From assembly GCA_010093605.1 (NCBI GenBank), contig MU004198.1, forward strand, positions 254,456 to 318,455: DNA of 64,000 nt, written 5' to 3'. The stretch comes from Lophium mytilinum (Eukaryota > Ascomycota > Dothideomycetes > Mytilinidiales > Mytilinidiaceae). Below are positions 23,849-34,115 of the stretch, piece after piece (position 1 is the stretch's first letter; the number at the start of each line of letters is the position of its first letter). The position numbers and the translations under genes are program-made. The notes below the pieces were generated by a model, which did no database searches, was not told where the DNA came from, and saw nothing but the letters and a program-made list of their open reading frames with translations.

Positions 23849-24680
23849 GGGGATTGATTGCGTGCAGTACGCACTGCAGCTTTCGTGTGGTGGTCGTAGT
23901 AGTGTGGTTAGGGCGGATGAGGCTACTGCCGCGCGGGTGAAAGAAGAGAGGAAAAAGGTGAGTGGCAGATCGTATGGAAGAGGCGGAGAAGAAGAGCAGC
24001 GATTGATCAGGCCCTCGGTCCAGTCAGGCTGCGCGGTTCAGGTGTCGCGGTTCGTATGCCCTCTCGATGCGAACGGGAGGAACCGATGCTGCGAGTGTGC
24101 GGCGAAGTGACCAGGGACGGCCGGTGTGCCGCATAAGATAGCGCACGCAAAGCAACGCCCGGGCCTCTGACGGGGAAGCGTGGTCCGGCCCGGCAAGCTT
24201 GCTGTCAGTGCCCGTGTGGGGTATTCCGCCCAAGCCAATTGGCTCGAGAGTCTTGGATGCACTGGGCCAAGGGCACTTGTGCACCGCGTTCCCGAGTCAG
24301 CTAGGGCGCTGTCCACTAAGAGGCCGGCATCCCGAGCGACCCTGGCAAAGCGTGGGCTTGGGAGAAGCCGGTGGCCGGCTCGGCAGTGCATGGCGCTATC
24401 AGGCATTGATATTGACCCTAACCCAGCCGCTCATAGCCCATATCCAAGCAGCGGGTTAGAACGCAGCTTAGCGGTCCTCGCAAGGCACCGTATTTATGGA
24501 CCTCTTGCCGCCGTGTGGTGGGGGGCGAACGTGTTGGTTGCTGACAGCTTTGCTTTGCTGGGTCGCCGCATAATTCCAACCATCTGGTCGGTCCCAGTCA
24601 ATCCGCAAACTACTTCCTACCCCGACGGGACAAGAACCCTTGGAAACCACCTTTTCTTCTTTTTGCAATTGCGCCCAGCG
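23849..24680. promoter_or_regulatory. Divergent promoter region, methyltransferase / P450
   Basis: 832 GC-rich bases between opposed genes. It holds a perfect 12-base palindrome with CCAAT on both strands at 24233-24244. An open frame in P450 phase extends upstream to 24180, but it lacks family similarity and is treated as leader. Confidence 0.5.
24233..24244. promoter_or_regulatory. Palindromic double CCAAT site
   Basis: AGCCAATTGGCT is a perfect 12-base palindrome giving CCAAT on each strand. It sits inside the divergent promoter. CCAAT is bound by the fungal HapB/C/E complex; binding here is inference. Confidence 0.35.
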
Positions 24681-26782
24681 ATGCCGCAAATTGGCCCCCT
24701 CAACGTCGCCTACTGGCACCTGGCGGCCGTCGTCGTCTTGGCGTATGTCGCGCGCTTGTACGGCCAGTATCACCGTCTGAGACACTTCAAGGGCCCTGCG
24801 ACGACGGGCTTCTCGGCCTGGTGGATGATTCTGGCTGTGAAGGGCAAGAAAGCACATTTGTCATATTCGGGAGTCAATGAGAAATATGGTAAGTAGCGCT
24901 ATGTTGAGTTTGCTGCTTTTGTTGCTTTTTCTCAATTGCGTCTTATCATTGCCAGGTGGTGGTGAGAGACCGCCGCGACGCTGCTGTGTAACGGCGACCA
25001 GCCGCTTTTCTTACCCTAATTTGTGTTTTTGTCTGCAGGATGCCGTAGAAGAGCGGCGGACCTGAAAGAGCTGGGGGAAGAGTGGTACAAAGACCCATTG
25101 CTGACCATGTTCGTACCCCACAGGCGCCCTCGCTCGTATTGGCCCCAACGACCTCCTCACCAGCTCCCCCGAGCTCTTATGGCGCATGAACAGCGTCCGA
25201 TCTACCTACACGAAAGGTGGCTGGTACAACGGCTCCAGGATCCAGCCAGGCCGTGACAATGTGTTTAGTGGGATCGATGAGGACCGTCATACGAGTCGGA
25301 GGGCACAATTGGCTCCAGCTGTAGGTGTTTTCAAACCTCCTCTTTGGACACAAGAAACCCCTCTCTAGGTGGAAGAAGCCCACACTATGAGAATTTGAAG
25401 CAGAGAATCCATCGTTGAGTGATAAATCGGAAAAGAGTACAAAAGCTAACAAACAACCACCCACAGTACTCGGGCAAAGACATCCCCTCGCTCGAAGCCG
25501 AAATCGACGATCAGATCCACAACCTGCTGCACCTAATCCGGACCTCGTACCTCTCCACCCCAGGCCAATTCCGTCCCATGGACTTGGCCCGCAAAGCCCA
25601 GTTCTTCACACTCGACGTCATCACTAAGATTGCGTTTGGAGAAGCCTTTGGTGATCTGGAGAATGATAAAGATATGTACGAGTATATCAAGAGCACCGAG
25701 GACATGTTGCAAGTGATCATCATGGCTGCCACGATGCCGCTCATGAAGAGCATGTTCACGGTCGAGTGGATTGGAAACCTGATGTTTCCGAGTGATAAGG
25801 ACGGAGTCGGGATCGGGAAACTGATTGGGTGAGTACCTTTCATGTCAGTTTAAACTATCTGCGCCGCAGCCACGCAGACGTCAGAGTCCGCTCAGGCACT
25901 CGTCAAGCTCTCGATGCGTCTATCCAATGGCGAGATTGGTAGCCCTATTCCTGCTAGCTGTAACTGACGATGTTACAGTATCGCCAAAGACCTCATCTCC
26001 CGCCGCTTCGGCCCCAAACCCATCCACCGCCAAGACATGCTCGACTCCTTCATGCGCCACGGCCTCAAGCAAGACGAGCTCGTCTCCGAGTCGCTGATCC
26101 AAATCCTCGCCGGCTCCGACACTTCCGCCACCACCATCCGCGCGACGATGCTGTATCTCATGTCCCACCCCCGCGTCTACCGCAAGCTCCAAGACGAAAT
26201 CGACGCCGCCGTCCGCGCGCGCAAATCTGCCCAACCCATCATCACTGCCACCGAAGCCGCCGAGCTACCCTACCTGCAGGCCGTAATCAAAGAGGGCATG
26301 CGCATCTGGCCCGCCGTCACGGGTTTGCTGACGAAAGTCACGCCGCCAGAGGGCGATACCGTCGAGATCGATGGCGAGACGGTGTATATCCCCGGTAACA
26401 CGAATGTAGGGTATGACGCGTGGGCTGTGCATCACAGCAAGGAAGTGTTCGGACAGGACGCGAATCTGTTCCGGCCTGAGCGGTGGCTGGAGAAGGAGGG
26501 GGAGGAATTGAGCAGAATGCAGCGGACCGCGGAGCTGATTTGGGGATGGGGGAAGTATCAGTGCCTGGGGAGGCCAATTGCGACTATTGAGTTGAATAAG
26601 GTTTTTTTTGAGGTGAGTGCTTGCTTTGAGAGATGGGGGAGTTTGTGGCTAATAGATGGCAGCTTCTCCGCAACTTTGACTTCTCAGTCGTCGATCCGAC
26701 GAAGCCGTGGAAGAGCGCGAATGTGGGACTGTGGATGCAGTCGGAGTTGTGGGTTGAGGTTACGGAGAGGAAAGCATCCTAG
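24681..26782 (+). CDS. Cytochrome P450, pisatin-demethylase-like, 506 aa
   Basis: Five exons: 24681-24888, 25124-25320, 25467-25828, 25979-26612 and 26663-26782, all in phase. The ATG at 24681 precedes an N-terminal membrane anchor (WHLAAVVVLAYVARLYG). Landmarks follow in order: ARIGPNDLLTSSPELL, the I-helix oxygen-binding AGSDTSATTIR (about 300), ExxR in KEGMR (361-364), FRPERW, and the heme loop WGWGKYQCLG with Cys near 451. The first heme-loop residue is normally Phe (FGYGKYQCLG in relatives); here it is Trp. The C-terminus ELWVEVTERKAS is typical. The relatives are fungal phytoalexin-detoxifying and secondary-metabolite P450s. Three introns are 146 to 235 bases, long for this window. Probably an ER monooxygenase working with the divergent methyltransferase. 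Confidence 0.9.
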
Positions 26783-27827
26783 GGGCGAAGTGGGTGGTGG
26801 GTGGGTGGGTGGATGGCGGGAGACGGCATTGTAGATGTGAGCGTTCTTGTCGGTCGAAGCGGTAGCCTTCATCAGCATGTAGATGTGAGCGTTTCGTTCC
26901 GCTAGTTCCATCCGAAATGTTATGACTGTAATGCTCTTGAAATGATTCAACAAAGTGACGGGTTATAGCTCTCTTGTGCGGCGTGCTCTCCCTGCGATTA
27001 ATTGCGGGATTGAACTCGGTGGCTGGTTCTTTGAAGTTTCCTCTGCTCGGCATCCAATTCTTCACCGCTTGCATCGTTAGAGGTGGTGTAGTAGGATTAG
27101 ATAGGCGCAGGCATATACTATAGAGGCTGTTGTCTTGTTTGAGCTTACCGCGCAGGCAGCTAGGGATACCACCTCTGCTATACCACGTCAACCTCCTCTT
27201 AGTACTACTAAATAAGAAAGTTAAGATAGAAAGTAGCACCTATAAGTAATAATAAGACACCCTTCTATTCTATCTAGAGTAGAGTAAAAAGAATATCTAA
27301 GGAGCAAAACACCACCCTCATTAGAGGGTGTAGCCACCTCGGAGAGGTTTCTTTAGATCCATCCTGGAATTCCGGAGCCCGCAATTCTTCAATCCATCGA
27401 ATCTTCACCGGCCACTCTCAGCCTCACGCACCAACTGCATACAGCCTCTTTACCGGCTTCCAAGCCTCTCATGCCGCCTCCGAGCCGGTTCCCAAAGGAA
27501 ATCAGCTTTTAACACCATAAGTCGAGTCGAGAATCGCCGACTGCTAGGGTCGAACGCCAGACCAACTTCTAAACTCAGGTGAGGAGTGTCGGCGGTGGGT
27601 AGAACCCACCTCGCGAGGTGCGATGCCTGGAATCCGGCCGCGGGCTTACACTCGGTGTGGCCGACTTTACCAACTGAGCCACAGGACCTGCGAAAATTAG
27701 TTGGGAGTTTACCGAAATATACGAAATATATAGATAGGCTCGGGAGAGGTCACGCTTATAACGTCGCACTCATGAAACAATACAGAGATAGAAAACAGCA
27801 TATGGATAGAACTACCTACGACTTAAC
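26783..27827. other. Intergenic with repeat relic
   Basis: About 1 kb between convergent genes (P450 and aldolase). The part from about 27,180 to 27,310 is AT-rich with many TA steps, as in repeat-induced-mutation relics. It is followed by the SINE-like element described separately. Confidence 0.5.
27240..27694 (-). mobile_element. Probable tRNA-derived SINE relic
   Basis: Read on the minus strand from 27694, a tRNA-like head begins GGTCCTGTGGCTCAGTTGGT, with an excellent A box (TGGCTCAGTTGG). Possible B boxes follow, GGGTTCTACCC near 27,600 and GCGTTCGACCC near 27,550. The 3' CAGGACC needed to close a real acceptor stem is absent, so it is not a working tRNA gene. The body continues for about 300 bases, includes a 7-bp hairpin (27313-27330, loop ATTA) and fades into an AT-rich tail near 27,240. 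The borders are approximate and no target-site duplication was identified. Confidence 0.45.
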
Positions 27828-28785
27828 TCACGCCTTGCCCGCCGAATAACACACATCAAACTGCCACTCCATCAGCTTCACCACCTTCTCCACCCCCTCC
27901 TCCATCAGCGTCGTCAAGCCCAACGTACTCGCCTTCTCCTTCAAATGCACCAAATAGTCATCCAACACCAGCTTATTTACATTGATCTTGCTCACGCCGA
28001 GCTGGATGCACCGCCGCATCGTAACCTCATCAAAATCATTCGTCCCATGCAACACAATCCGCACCCTCCCCGCCGCGAACTTCGCAATCGCCTCCAGCCG
28101 CGGATAATCCAACCGCGGCCCCCTTGCCCCATACTCCCCATGGACATTCCCAAACGCCGGCGCGAGAAAATCCACCCCCGTCGCCATAAACTCCCCCGCC
28201 TCCTCCGGCGTCGTCAGCATGCCCTCCAAATCCGCCGTATCCGCGATGCCATCTTCACCCCCTTCGATGCGCCCGGGCTCGGCCTCCGTCGCGATCCCCC
28301 GCTCGTGGCAGTATGTCACGAGGGCTTTGGTCTTGGCGAGGTTCTCGGCTTTCTCGTAGTGCGACATGTCGACCATGATGGAGTCGAAGGGGAGGGTGTC
28401 GGCGGCGAGGCGGATGAGCGCTTCGTCCTGCGCGTGGTCGAGGTGGATGGCGATGGGGACGGTGGCGCGCGAGGCGGCGTCGGCGGCGGCGCGCACGAGG
28501 AGGCCGGCGGAGAAGGTGATGGCCCAGGGGAAGACTTGGAGGATTAGGGGGGAGCGGGCGTGTTCGGCGGCGCGGATGCAGCCGATTATGTGCTCGATGT
28601 TGTAGCTGGAGGGGGGTTAGCTGGGGAGGTCTTATAGCTTCTTTGCGAAGAGGAAGAGGAGGAAGGAGAGGTGTGGTAAGTGAAGAAGGAAAGAGGGCAT
28701 ACACAATGGCAGCGATTACCCCATAACCCCCCTCTTCCGCATCTTTCAAGATTTTCACGGTTTTGTTATCTTTGAGGTCTTTCAT
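27828..28785 (-). CDS. Class II (zinc) fructose/tagatose-bisphosphate-type aldolase, 286 aa
   Basis: Exons 28785-28703 and 28605-27828, joined in phase 2 across a 97-base intron (GTATGC donor, CTAAC branch). The start ATG at 28785 gives MKDLKDNKTVKILKDAEEGG, leading into GYGVIAAIVYNIEHI. Zinc-site histidines fit IHLDHAQ, GNVHGEYG and VLHGTNDF. The phosphate-binding end is KINVNKL. The length matches bacterial-type FbaA/GatY/KbaY aldolases, which split a ketose phosphate into dihydroxyacetone phosphate and an aldehyde. Fungal glycolytic aldolase is also class II but longer, so this is probably a paralogue with another ketose phosphate as substrate. It lies head to head with SDR1, at the edge of the proposed catabolic cluster. 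Confidence 0.88.
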
Positions 28786-29303
28786 GATTCCAATTTGTCA
28801 AGAACAGAGGACGGACAAAGAAGCTCCAAATTGGAGAGGTAGGGTATACCAACCCCTCTCCAGCGGCGTCCCATGGCGGTTAATAGCATCTCAGCACGCG
28901 TTGTGGTGTTAGGTCGTTAGCTCGGAGGGAAATCCGGCGAGGGATGATGCATGCCAAGCGGTCTCCACATCCCACAAAAAGCGGGTTGACCTCGTGTCGA
29001 GTCTCCTTCATCCACGACCCGCTACTAACACCCAATGGATCTGTACCATACGCGCTATCCCCGCAGTCCCTGGGGCCCTGAGGGTGGGAAAGGTGGGTTG
29101 CCAATTGCGGGCGTGATTGAGGGGCAGAGGCGGGATGTGCCAGTAAACTGATACCAGGGAACGAGGAGTATTAGAAACTCGAATAGACATACATTTATCC
29201 TTACGAGTCCTGTTCCTTACATCTGTTCCGCTTCGTATAACTCTCACGACTCTCATATTTCTCTCATCTCTCACATCTCTCACATCTCTCCCATATCTCC
29301 ACC
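28786..29303. promoter_or_regulatory. Divergent promoter region, aldolase / SDR1
   Basis: 518 bases between opposed start codons. The leader of SDR1 is pyrimidine-rich with repeated TCTCACATCTC. The arrangement would allow common control of aldolase and dehydrogenase. Confidence 0.5.
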
Positions 29304-30375
29304 ATGTCCAAAGAAGTCATCACCCCCCAAAAGAAAATCACCCTCGAGGGCAAGATAATCGCCAGTACGCCGCCCCCTTCTTACTCAACTCAACCTCGAC
29401 CCCAAATCTCCTCCCCAAACCCACCTTCTCCCCTCCCCCACCTCCTCACCTCCTAACCTTCCCCCCAAGTCACCGGCGCCAACCGCGGCATCGGCCTCGG
29501 CATCGCCGACTGCTGCCTCACCAACGGCGCCGCCCGCCTCTACAGCCTCGACCTCGCCTCCCCCTCCCCAGACTCCGATTTCACGGCTCTCGCGAAGCGG
29601 TTCCCGGGCCAACTCTTCGCCCTCACCGCCGACGTGACCAACGAAGCCTCCGTGACGGCCGCCGTGGACCAGATCATCCAGGAAGCGGGCGCGATCCATG
29701 GCATGGTGGTGAATGCGGGCCGCACGCTGCATAAGGCGGCGCTGGACTTCACGACGGCGGAGATTGAGGGGTTGTGGAATGTGAATGTGCGTGAATGCCT
29801 GGATCTGAGAAAAGGAGGGGGAGGGGGAGGGGTTAAGGGAAGTGCTAATGCGGTTCGGTGTAGTTATTCGGCTCCTTCTACTGCGCACGCGTTGCCGCGC
29901 GGGCGTTTATAAAGCTGAACATCAAGGGCTCGATCGTATTCACGGCATCCATGGCGTCGTACCGGCCTAACAAGGTACGTCTCCCTTCCCCTTCCCTTAA
30001 CCCCCTTTCCACCCCTCTCTCTCCTACCCCCTCCCCTCGCCCCCCTTTTTTGCTCACCGGACCCAGCGCGTCCCCTCCGCCCCCTACGGCGCCAGCAAAG
30101 CCGGCATCCGCAACATGACGCACACGCTCGCGATGGAATGGGCCGCGCACAACATCCGCGTCAACTCCGTCTCCCCAGGCCTCGTCAACACCGCCATGAC
30201 GTACTGGGTGCCACAGCAGCCGGATTGGGAGAAGCAGTTAGAGTACTATGGGGGCATGCCGAGGCTGGCGGAGGTGGAGGAGCTGGGCGGCGCGTATGTG
30301 TATTTGTTGAGTGATGCGGCGAGCTATACGACGAGTATTGATATTCCGGTGAATGGGGTGATTGGGATTTGTTAG
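29304..30375 (+). CDS. Short-chain dehydrogenase/reductase (polyol/ketose type) SDR1, 265 aa
   Basis: NAD(P)-dependent oxidoreductase related to fungal sorbose reductase, arabinitol and mannitol dehydrogenases. Four exons: 29304-29364, 29470-29786, 29864-29974 and 30067-30375, all phases agreeing. The cofactor motif TGANRGIG (22-29) is formed across the first junction. VVNAG, the catalytic serine in FTASM and Tyr-x-x-x-Lys as YGASK (170-174) follow. The C-terminus is typical (YVYLLSDAASYTT). The closest relative in view is SDR2 at 39636-40637, which shares most of the C-terminal half, including MTHTLAMEWAAH and YYGGMPRLA. Two of its three introns have no counterpart in SDR2. Confidence 0.9.
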
Positions 30376-30561
30376 GTGGGAAGCGAGAGTTGAGCGAGGT
30401 TTTGAGCAGTTTCGAGATATGAAAAGTGTGTTCTGGCCGTCTTTGTGCAGTCGAACATAGGGGAAGTCTGTTCAGAAGCAATCAATGTTCTGTGATTATT
30501 CAGCAAAGGTATGGTATCTATCCATGAACGCCCCTTTTCCAACCACCCCCCCCTTTCTTGA

Positions 30562-32398
30562 CTACCCCATCCGCCCATCCCCCTTCCGCCACTCCCCGAC
30601 CAACTCTTCCCCTAGCGAGTTCACCGGCCACCCCGTCCGCGACTGGTGTTCCTCGATCATGTGCAGTATCGCTTCCCGCTTCGGCGGCTCCTGCGTATAC
30701 AGCCCCGCGCCAAAGAGGCATTGGGTGCTGACGACACACGCCGCTTCCTCGGTCAGAGTAGATGCAATGCCGCCGATAGCATCAATAGCATCAATGAGCT
30801 GTTTGCTGCGTTCCGCATACTCCAGGAAGCCGCCTGGCGCGGGCCGGTGGACTAAGAGAAGGATGCGGGCGAAGGAGTAGAGTTGGATTGAGACAGCTAG
30901 GGAAGGATCAGTGATTTCAACAAGGCATTTGACAGGCACGTGGGAAAGGGGTATAACATACCGAAAGCAGGCGGATTTATCCAGATAGGTTTAAACACCG
31001 CATTCTCGCTCCCGCCCTGCAACGGCAGCGGATTAAAATGCACGCTCAGATTCCCCTTCCACTCCTCCAGCGCCGCCAGCAGCGCGTCTGCGCGCTCGAT
31101 CCTGGGCCGGAGACTCGCTTCCCCGATTTTGCACTCCTCGGCGGAGCTGTAGTTGACGGCTTGGACGAGGAGGTACACTACTCGGGACGCTATGTCGTAC
31201 TGCTCCATCACATGATACGGTTTCGTAGGCTTGAAGAAGCTGAACGCTCGCCGACCTTCGCGGAACGCGGCCCATAGGTCCTGTCGTAGCCAAGCCCACC
31301 ACACGGCTTGCTTGAGGCCGCCAGATTCGCCGTTGATGTCTTGGGAGCGCTGGATCCAGAAGACGCCTTTTAGATGGCGTTCCCAGCCTTTGCCGGCGCC
31401 GTCGATCATTTCGTACATTGAGACGATGAGGGCGGTGGCGATGAGCTCGAGGCTGCGGGTGTAGGATTCGTGTTTCATGGCGCGTTGGAGGTATTGCAGC
31501 GTTTCATAGTAGTACTGCACGGCTGTGGTGCGGTCGAGGAGCGGGCCGCCTGGTTCCATGGGTTTGATGGAGAGGTGGCGCGAGGACAGGGCCAGGATGG
31601 CTTTCATGAGACCTTCGTTCTGCAGCGCGAGTTGGGGGACGAAGGTGGAGAAGTGCTTCAGCGGGTCGTACATGTCAATCCAATGGCTTAGGTTCTCGAC
31701 GAAGCGGCGGAAGATGGGGATTTCGCGGTCGCGTAATTTGATGGGTGACTGCCAGGATTCTCGACCGTCCCCAGCCGGGGGAATGCTTCGAGGGACGGAA
31801 GTAGGGGCGATGTGGGCGAATCGTAGACTCGGGGTTCCGGTGGAGTAGGCAGACGCTGGGTAGGTTGGACTCCGCGCATCGTCCATGAGATTTTCGTTGA
31901 TGCTTGGGGATTTTGTGGAGAGGTTCTCGTGAAGGAACGCGAGGGAGCCATCGTCGGCTCCGTTCGCGGCGTCGTCCGCAAGGAGGCCGAACCATCTTAA
32001 AGGTGCGACTTCTACTCCATAGCCAGCTGATCCACTGAAATTCGATTGAGGGCTTGTTGTGTTGGCATCGTTCCAGCTTCCTTGATCTATGGAGCGTCGA
32101 GCTGTTTCTGGGCTGCTGATTTCTGGTATTTGTTTGCTCTGTCAAAATTAGCATACACTCGCCAGTTCAGTGGAATCCGGGTTGAAGGTCTACTCACGGA
32201 AGGAAGTGACGGTACTTGACTCTCTGGAGGACTCCAGAGTACCTGCGATGAAGACAGGTCTTTCGTTGCTCGTCTCGATTCCTCATCCTCGGGCGGTGGT
32301 GATTGTTCCTGTTGCCAATGCCCTACTACAGAATTGGGAGCTGGCCTGTCGCTCTCACTGGGAGTCAAACTTGGATTCGCATTGTGTGACTGAAGCAT
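30562..32398 (-). CDS. Fungal-specific transcription factor (Fungal_trans_2 type), no Zn2Cys6 seen, about 570 aa
   Basis: Likely nuclear regulator. Exons are 32398-32198, 32138-30962 and 30896-30562, with introns 32197-32139 (GTGAGT, GCTAAT) and 30961-30897 (GTATGT). The middle domain starts around PIFRRFVENLSHWIDMYDP and includes LMKAILALSSRHLSIKP and FARILLLVHRPAPGGFLEYA, typical of the Fungal_trans_2 family. These normally carry an N-terminal Zn2Cys6 cluster. I find no Cys-x2-Cys-x6-Cys pattern upstream on the minus strand to about 32,700. The ATG at 32398 is therefore the simplest start, but an acceptor-like TTCAG just after it leaves room for an unseen upstream exon. It sits inside the catabolic cluster, next to the kinase, so it is a good candidate for its regulator. 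Confidence 0.8.
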
Positions 32399-33221
32399 GC
32401 GTTAGTAAGAGTACAAGAAAGGTAATGATGGTAATAATTGAGGTTCGAAATTGAAGGCAGTTACAAGGCTCGTACAACTCGTGCCACTTGATTGCAGAAA
32501 TCTGCGTCACCTGTGCGATGAACCACAATCACGCATTGAGTGACAGTGACCGGACACGAGTCCTCTTGCACGGGTTTAGGAGCCATAATGGTTATTGGGC
32601 TGTTTTAATCGTGTATCGGTACCACTGGATAGACGAGCCACGCGCGCAAGGATTGCCGTGAGCACGAAGGGTATTATTGGCCTCTCTTCGAGTGCCAGCA
32701 GCACACTTGGTAGAATGGACTAGACTAGGGTCCGTAAGAAGCAAGTCATCGCCGCCTTGGGTCTAGTGCCAACGTGTTTACCACGTGTGCGTGGTGTCTA
32801 TGCAGGGCAAGGCGGTCTACCTCCCCAGCCTTATGGATCTATCTGATATCGAGAGACAGGTTTACAAGACCTCAGATAGACGTTCAAGCATTCTGGGAAC
32901 GAGCATTCGAGAAGAAAATAGGAACCTATTACCTTTGCACCGTAGACGCAATCTCTGCCACCTTTCGCACAAGGTCCACAAGTCGGCTTTTGTTCATCAC
33001 ATTTCTAGAATGGCTACGTTAACGCTTGTTCGGTCCTTTGGAACAAGCTTGACGCACCATATGACGACGACGGCAGATGGCACTGAATCAGTAGTTAGCA
33101 GGTGTTCACGATACATGAATCTCAATTGGAAAGTGGCGCATGTGCTGAGCAGCGGTGAAGCGTGAGAACTGGTCTCGGCACGGGCTTAGCGGAATAGCAA
33201 CCGGGCAGCTTACCATCCCGT

Positions 33222-33239
33222 CGTGGTCCGCAGACCACG
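33222..33239. repeat. Inverted repeat, 7-bp arms
   Basis: CGTGGTC and GACCACG flank a 4-base loop (CGCA). It lies 22 bases before the second inverted repeat, between the regulator and the kinase. Confidence 0.6.
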
Positions 33240-33260
33240 GCCACGAGGCTTCCTCGGCTT

Positions 33261-33284
33261 CCGCAGGCCGACTGGGGCCTGCGG
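33261..33284. repeat. Inverted repeat, 9-bp arms
   Basis: CCGCAGGCC and GGCCTGCGG are perfectly complementary around a 6-base loop (GACTGG). It could be a dyad operator for a dimeric factor or a cruciform; function inferred only. Confidence 0.6.
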
Positions 33285-34115
33285 AGGTTTGGTGGGGGGG
33301 TCGAGGGGTGTGGAGGTGGGTGCTGGCAGCATCGTCTCGTGGCAGTAGGGAGGGCGAGGCGAAGTTGCACGAAAAGGAATTTCAAACCCCATTCCCACGC
33401 CGACTCGAGACGGGGCCAGGAACAGTTCCGCGGCCCTTGGCGGCCTTAAACACGTGAGCTCGGAGAAATTGGTGGCGTCACCGAGCGTTGCTGCACCTCC
33501 TGGCCTCCCATGCAGCACCGCCCACGACCAAAGACACGCTCTCGGGATGTCGCTTCTGGGCAAGAAACGGCGGCCACGCAGAGCCTCACAGCCTTTCCAT
33601 CGTCTACTCGCATTGTCTGAGTCGCACGTGAGTTGACTCGCGTACCTCCATCCCGGAATACCGCTTTGGGCCTTCCAGACGCTCTTTAGCAGAGGGGCGA
33701 ACCATGCGGCAGCTGAGTGGTTGACTGCGTCTGGAACAACCCCTCCCGCATCCACGATGGCGGGGTGTCGATCCACTGACCGGGGTAGCTTTGTGCATCA
33801 CTTGGGTAGAGACAAGGCGGACGAAGCCTTTTGACTGCGGTTCGGGTCGAATGTGACAGATTTCAATCCTGAGCTCTGTATGTATTGTATATCTTCTTCT
33901 GTCAGACCGAATTCGGTTCTTATCATCTCGATTGATTCAGTGGGTGGGCAGCAGTGATGACTTCCTTTCATCGACAGCATGTAGCGCTACTCCAATCGAG
34001 CCTCCCGGCATTTGAGCGGGCACGCGGACAAATAAATACATAGCCAGCCCCTCACGTCACGTAGCACGCGTTTGTCTCCAACTTTCCACACTCTTCGTGT
34101 TCTCAATTCCACATC

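Larger units (their letters stand above)
32399..34115. promoter_or_regulatory. Long divergent intergenic region, regulator / kinase
   Basis: 1.7 kb between opposed genes, the longest gap in the cluster. Open frames here (for example on the minus strand at 33210-33776) lack recognisable domains and usual splice signals. It contains two strong inverted repeats at 33222-33239 and 33261-33284, plus a CACGTG core near 32,780. Probably a regulatory region. Confidence 0.45.

Noticed and set aside
24180-24680. Open frame upstream of and in phase with the P450 start
   Set aside because: No P450 similarity, low-complexity Arg/Gly/Ala composition and divergent promoter position; the ATG at 24681 sits at the usual distance from the membrane anchor.
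33210-33776. 188-codon minus-strand frame in the cluster promoter region
   Set aside because: No domain, GC-driven composition, and no supporting splice or start context.
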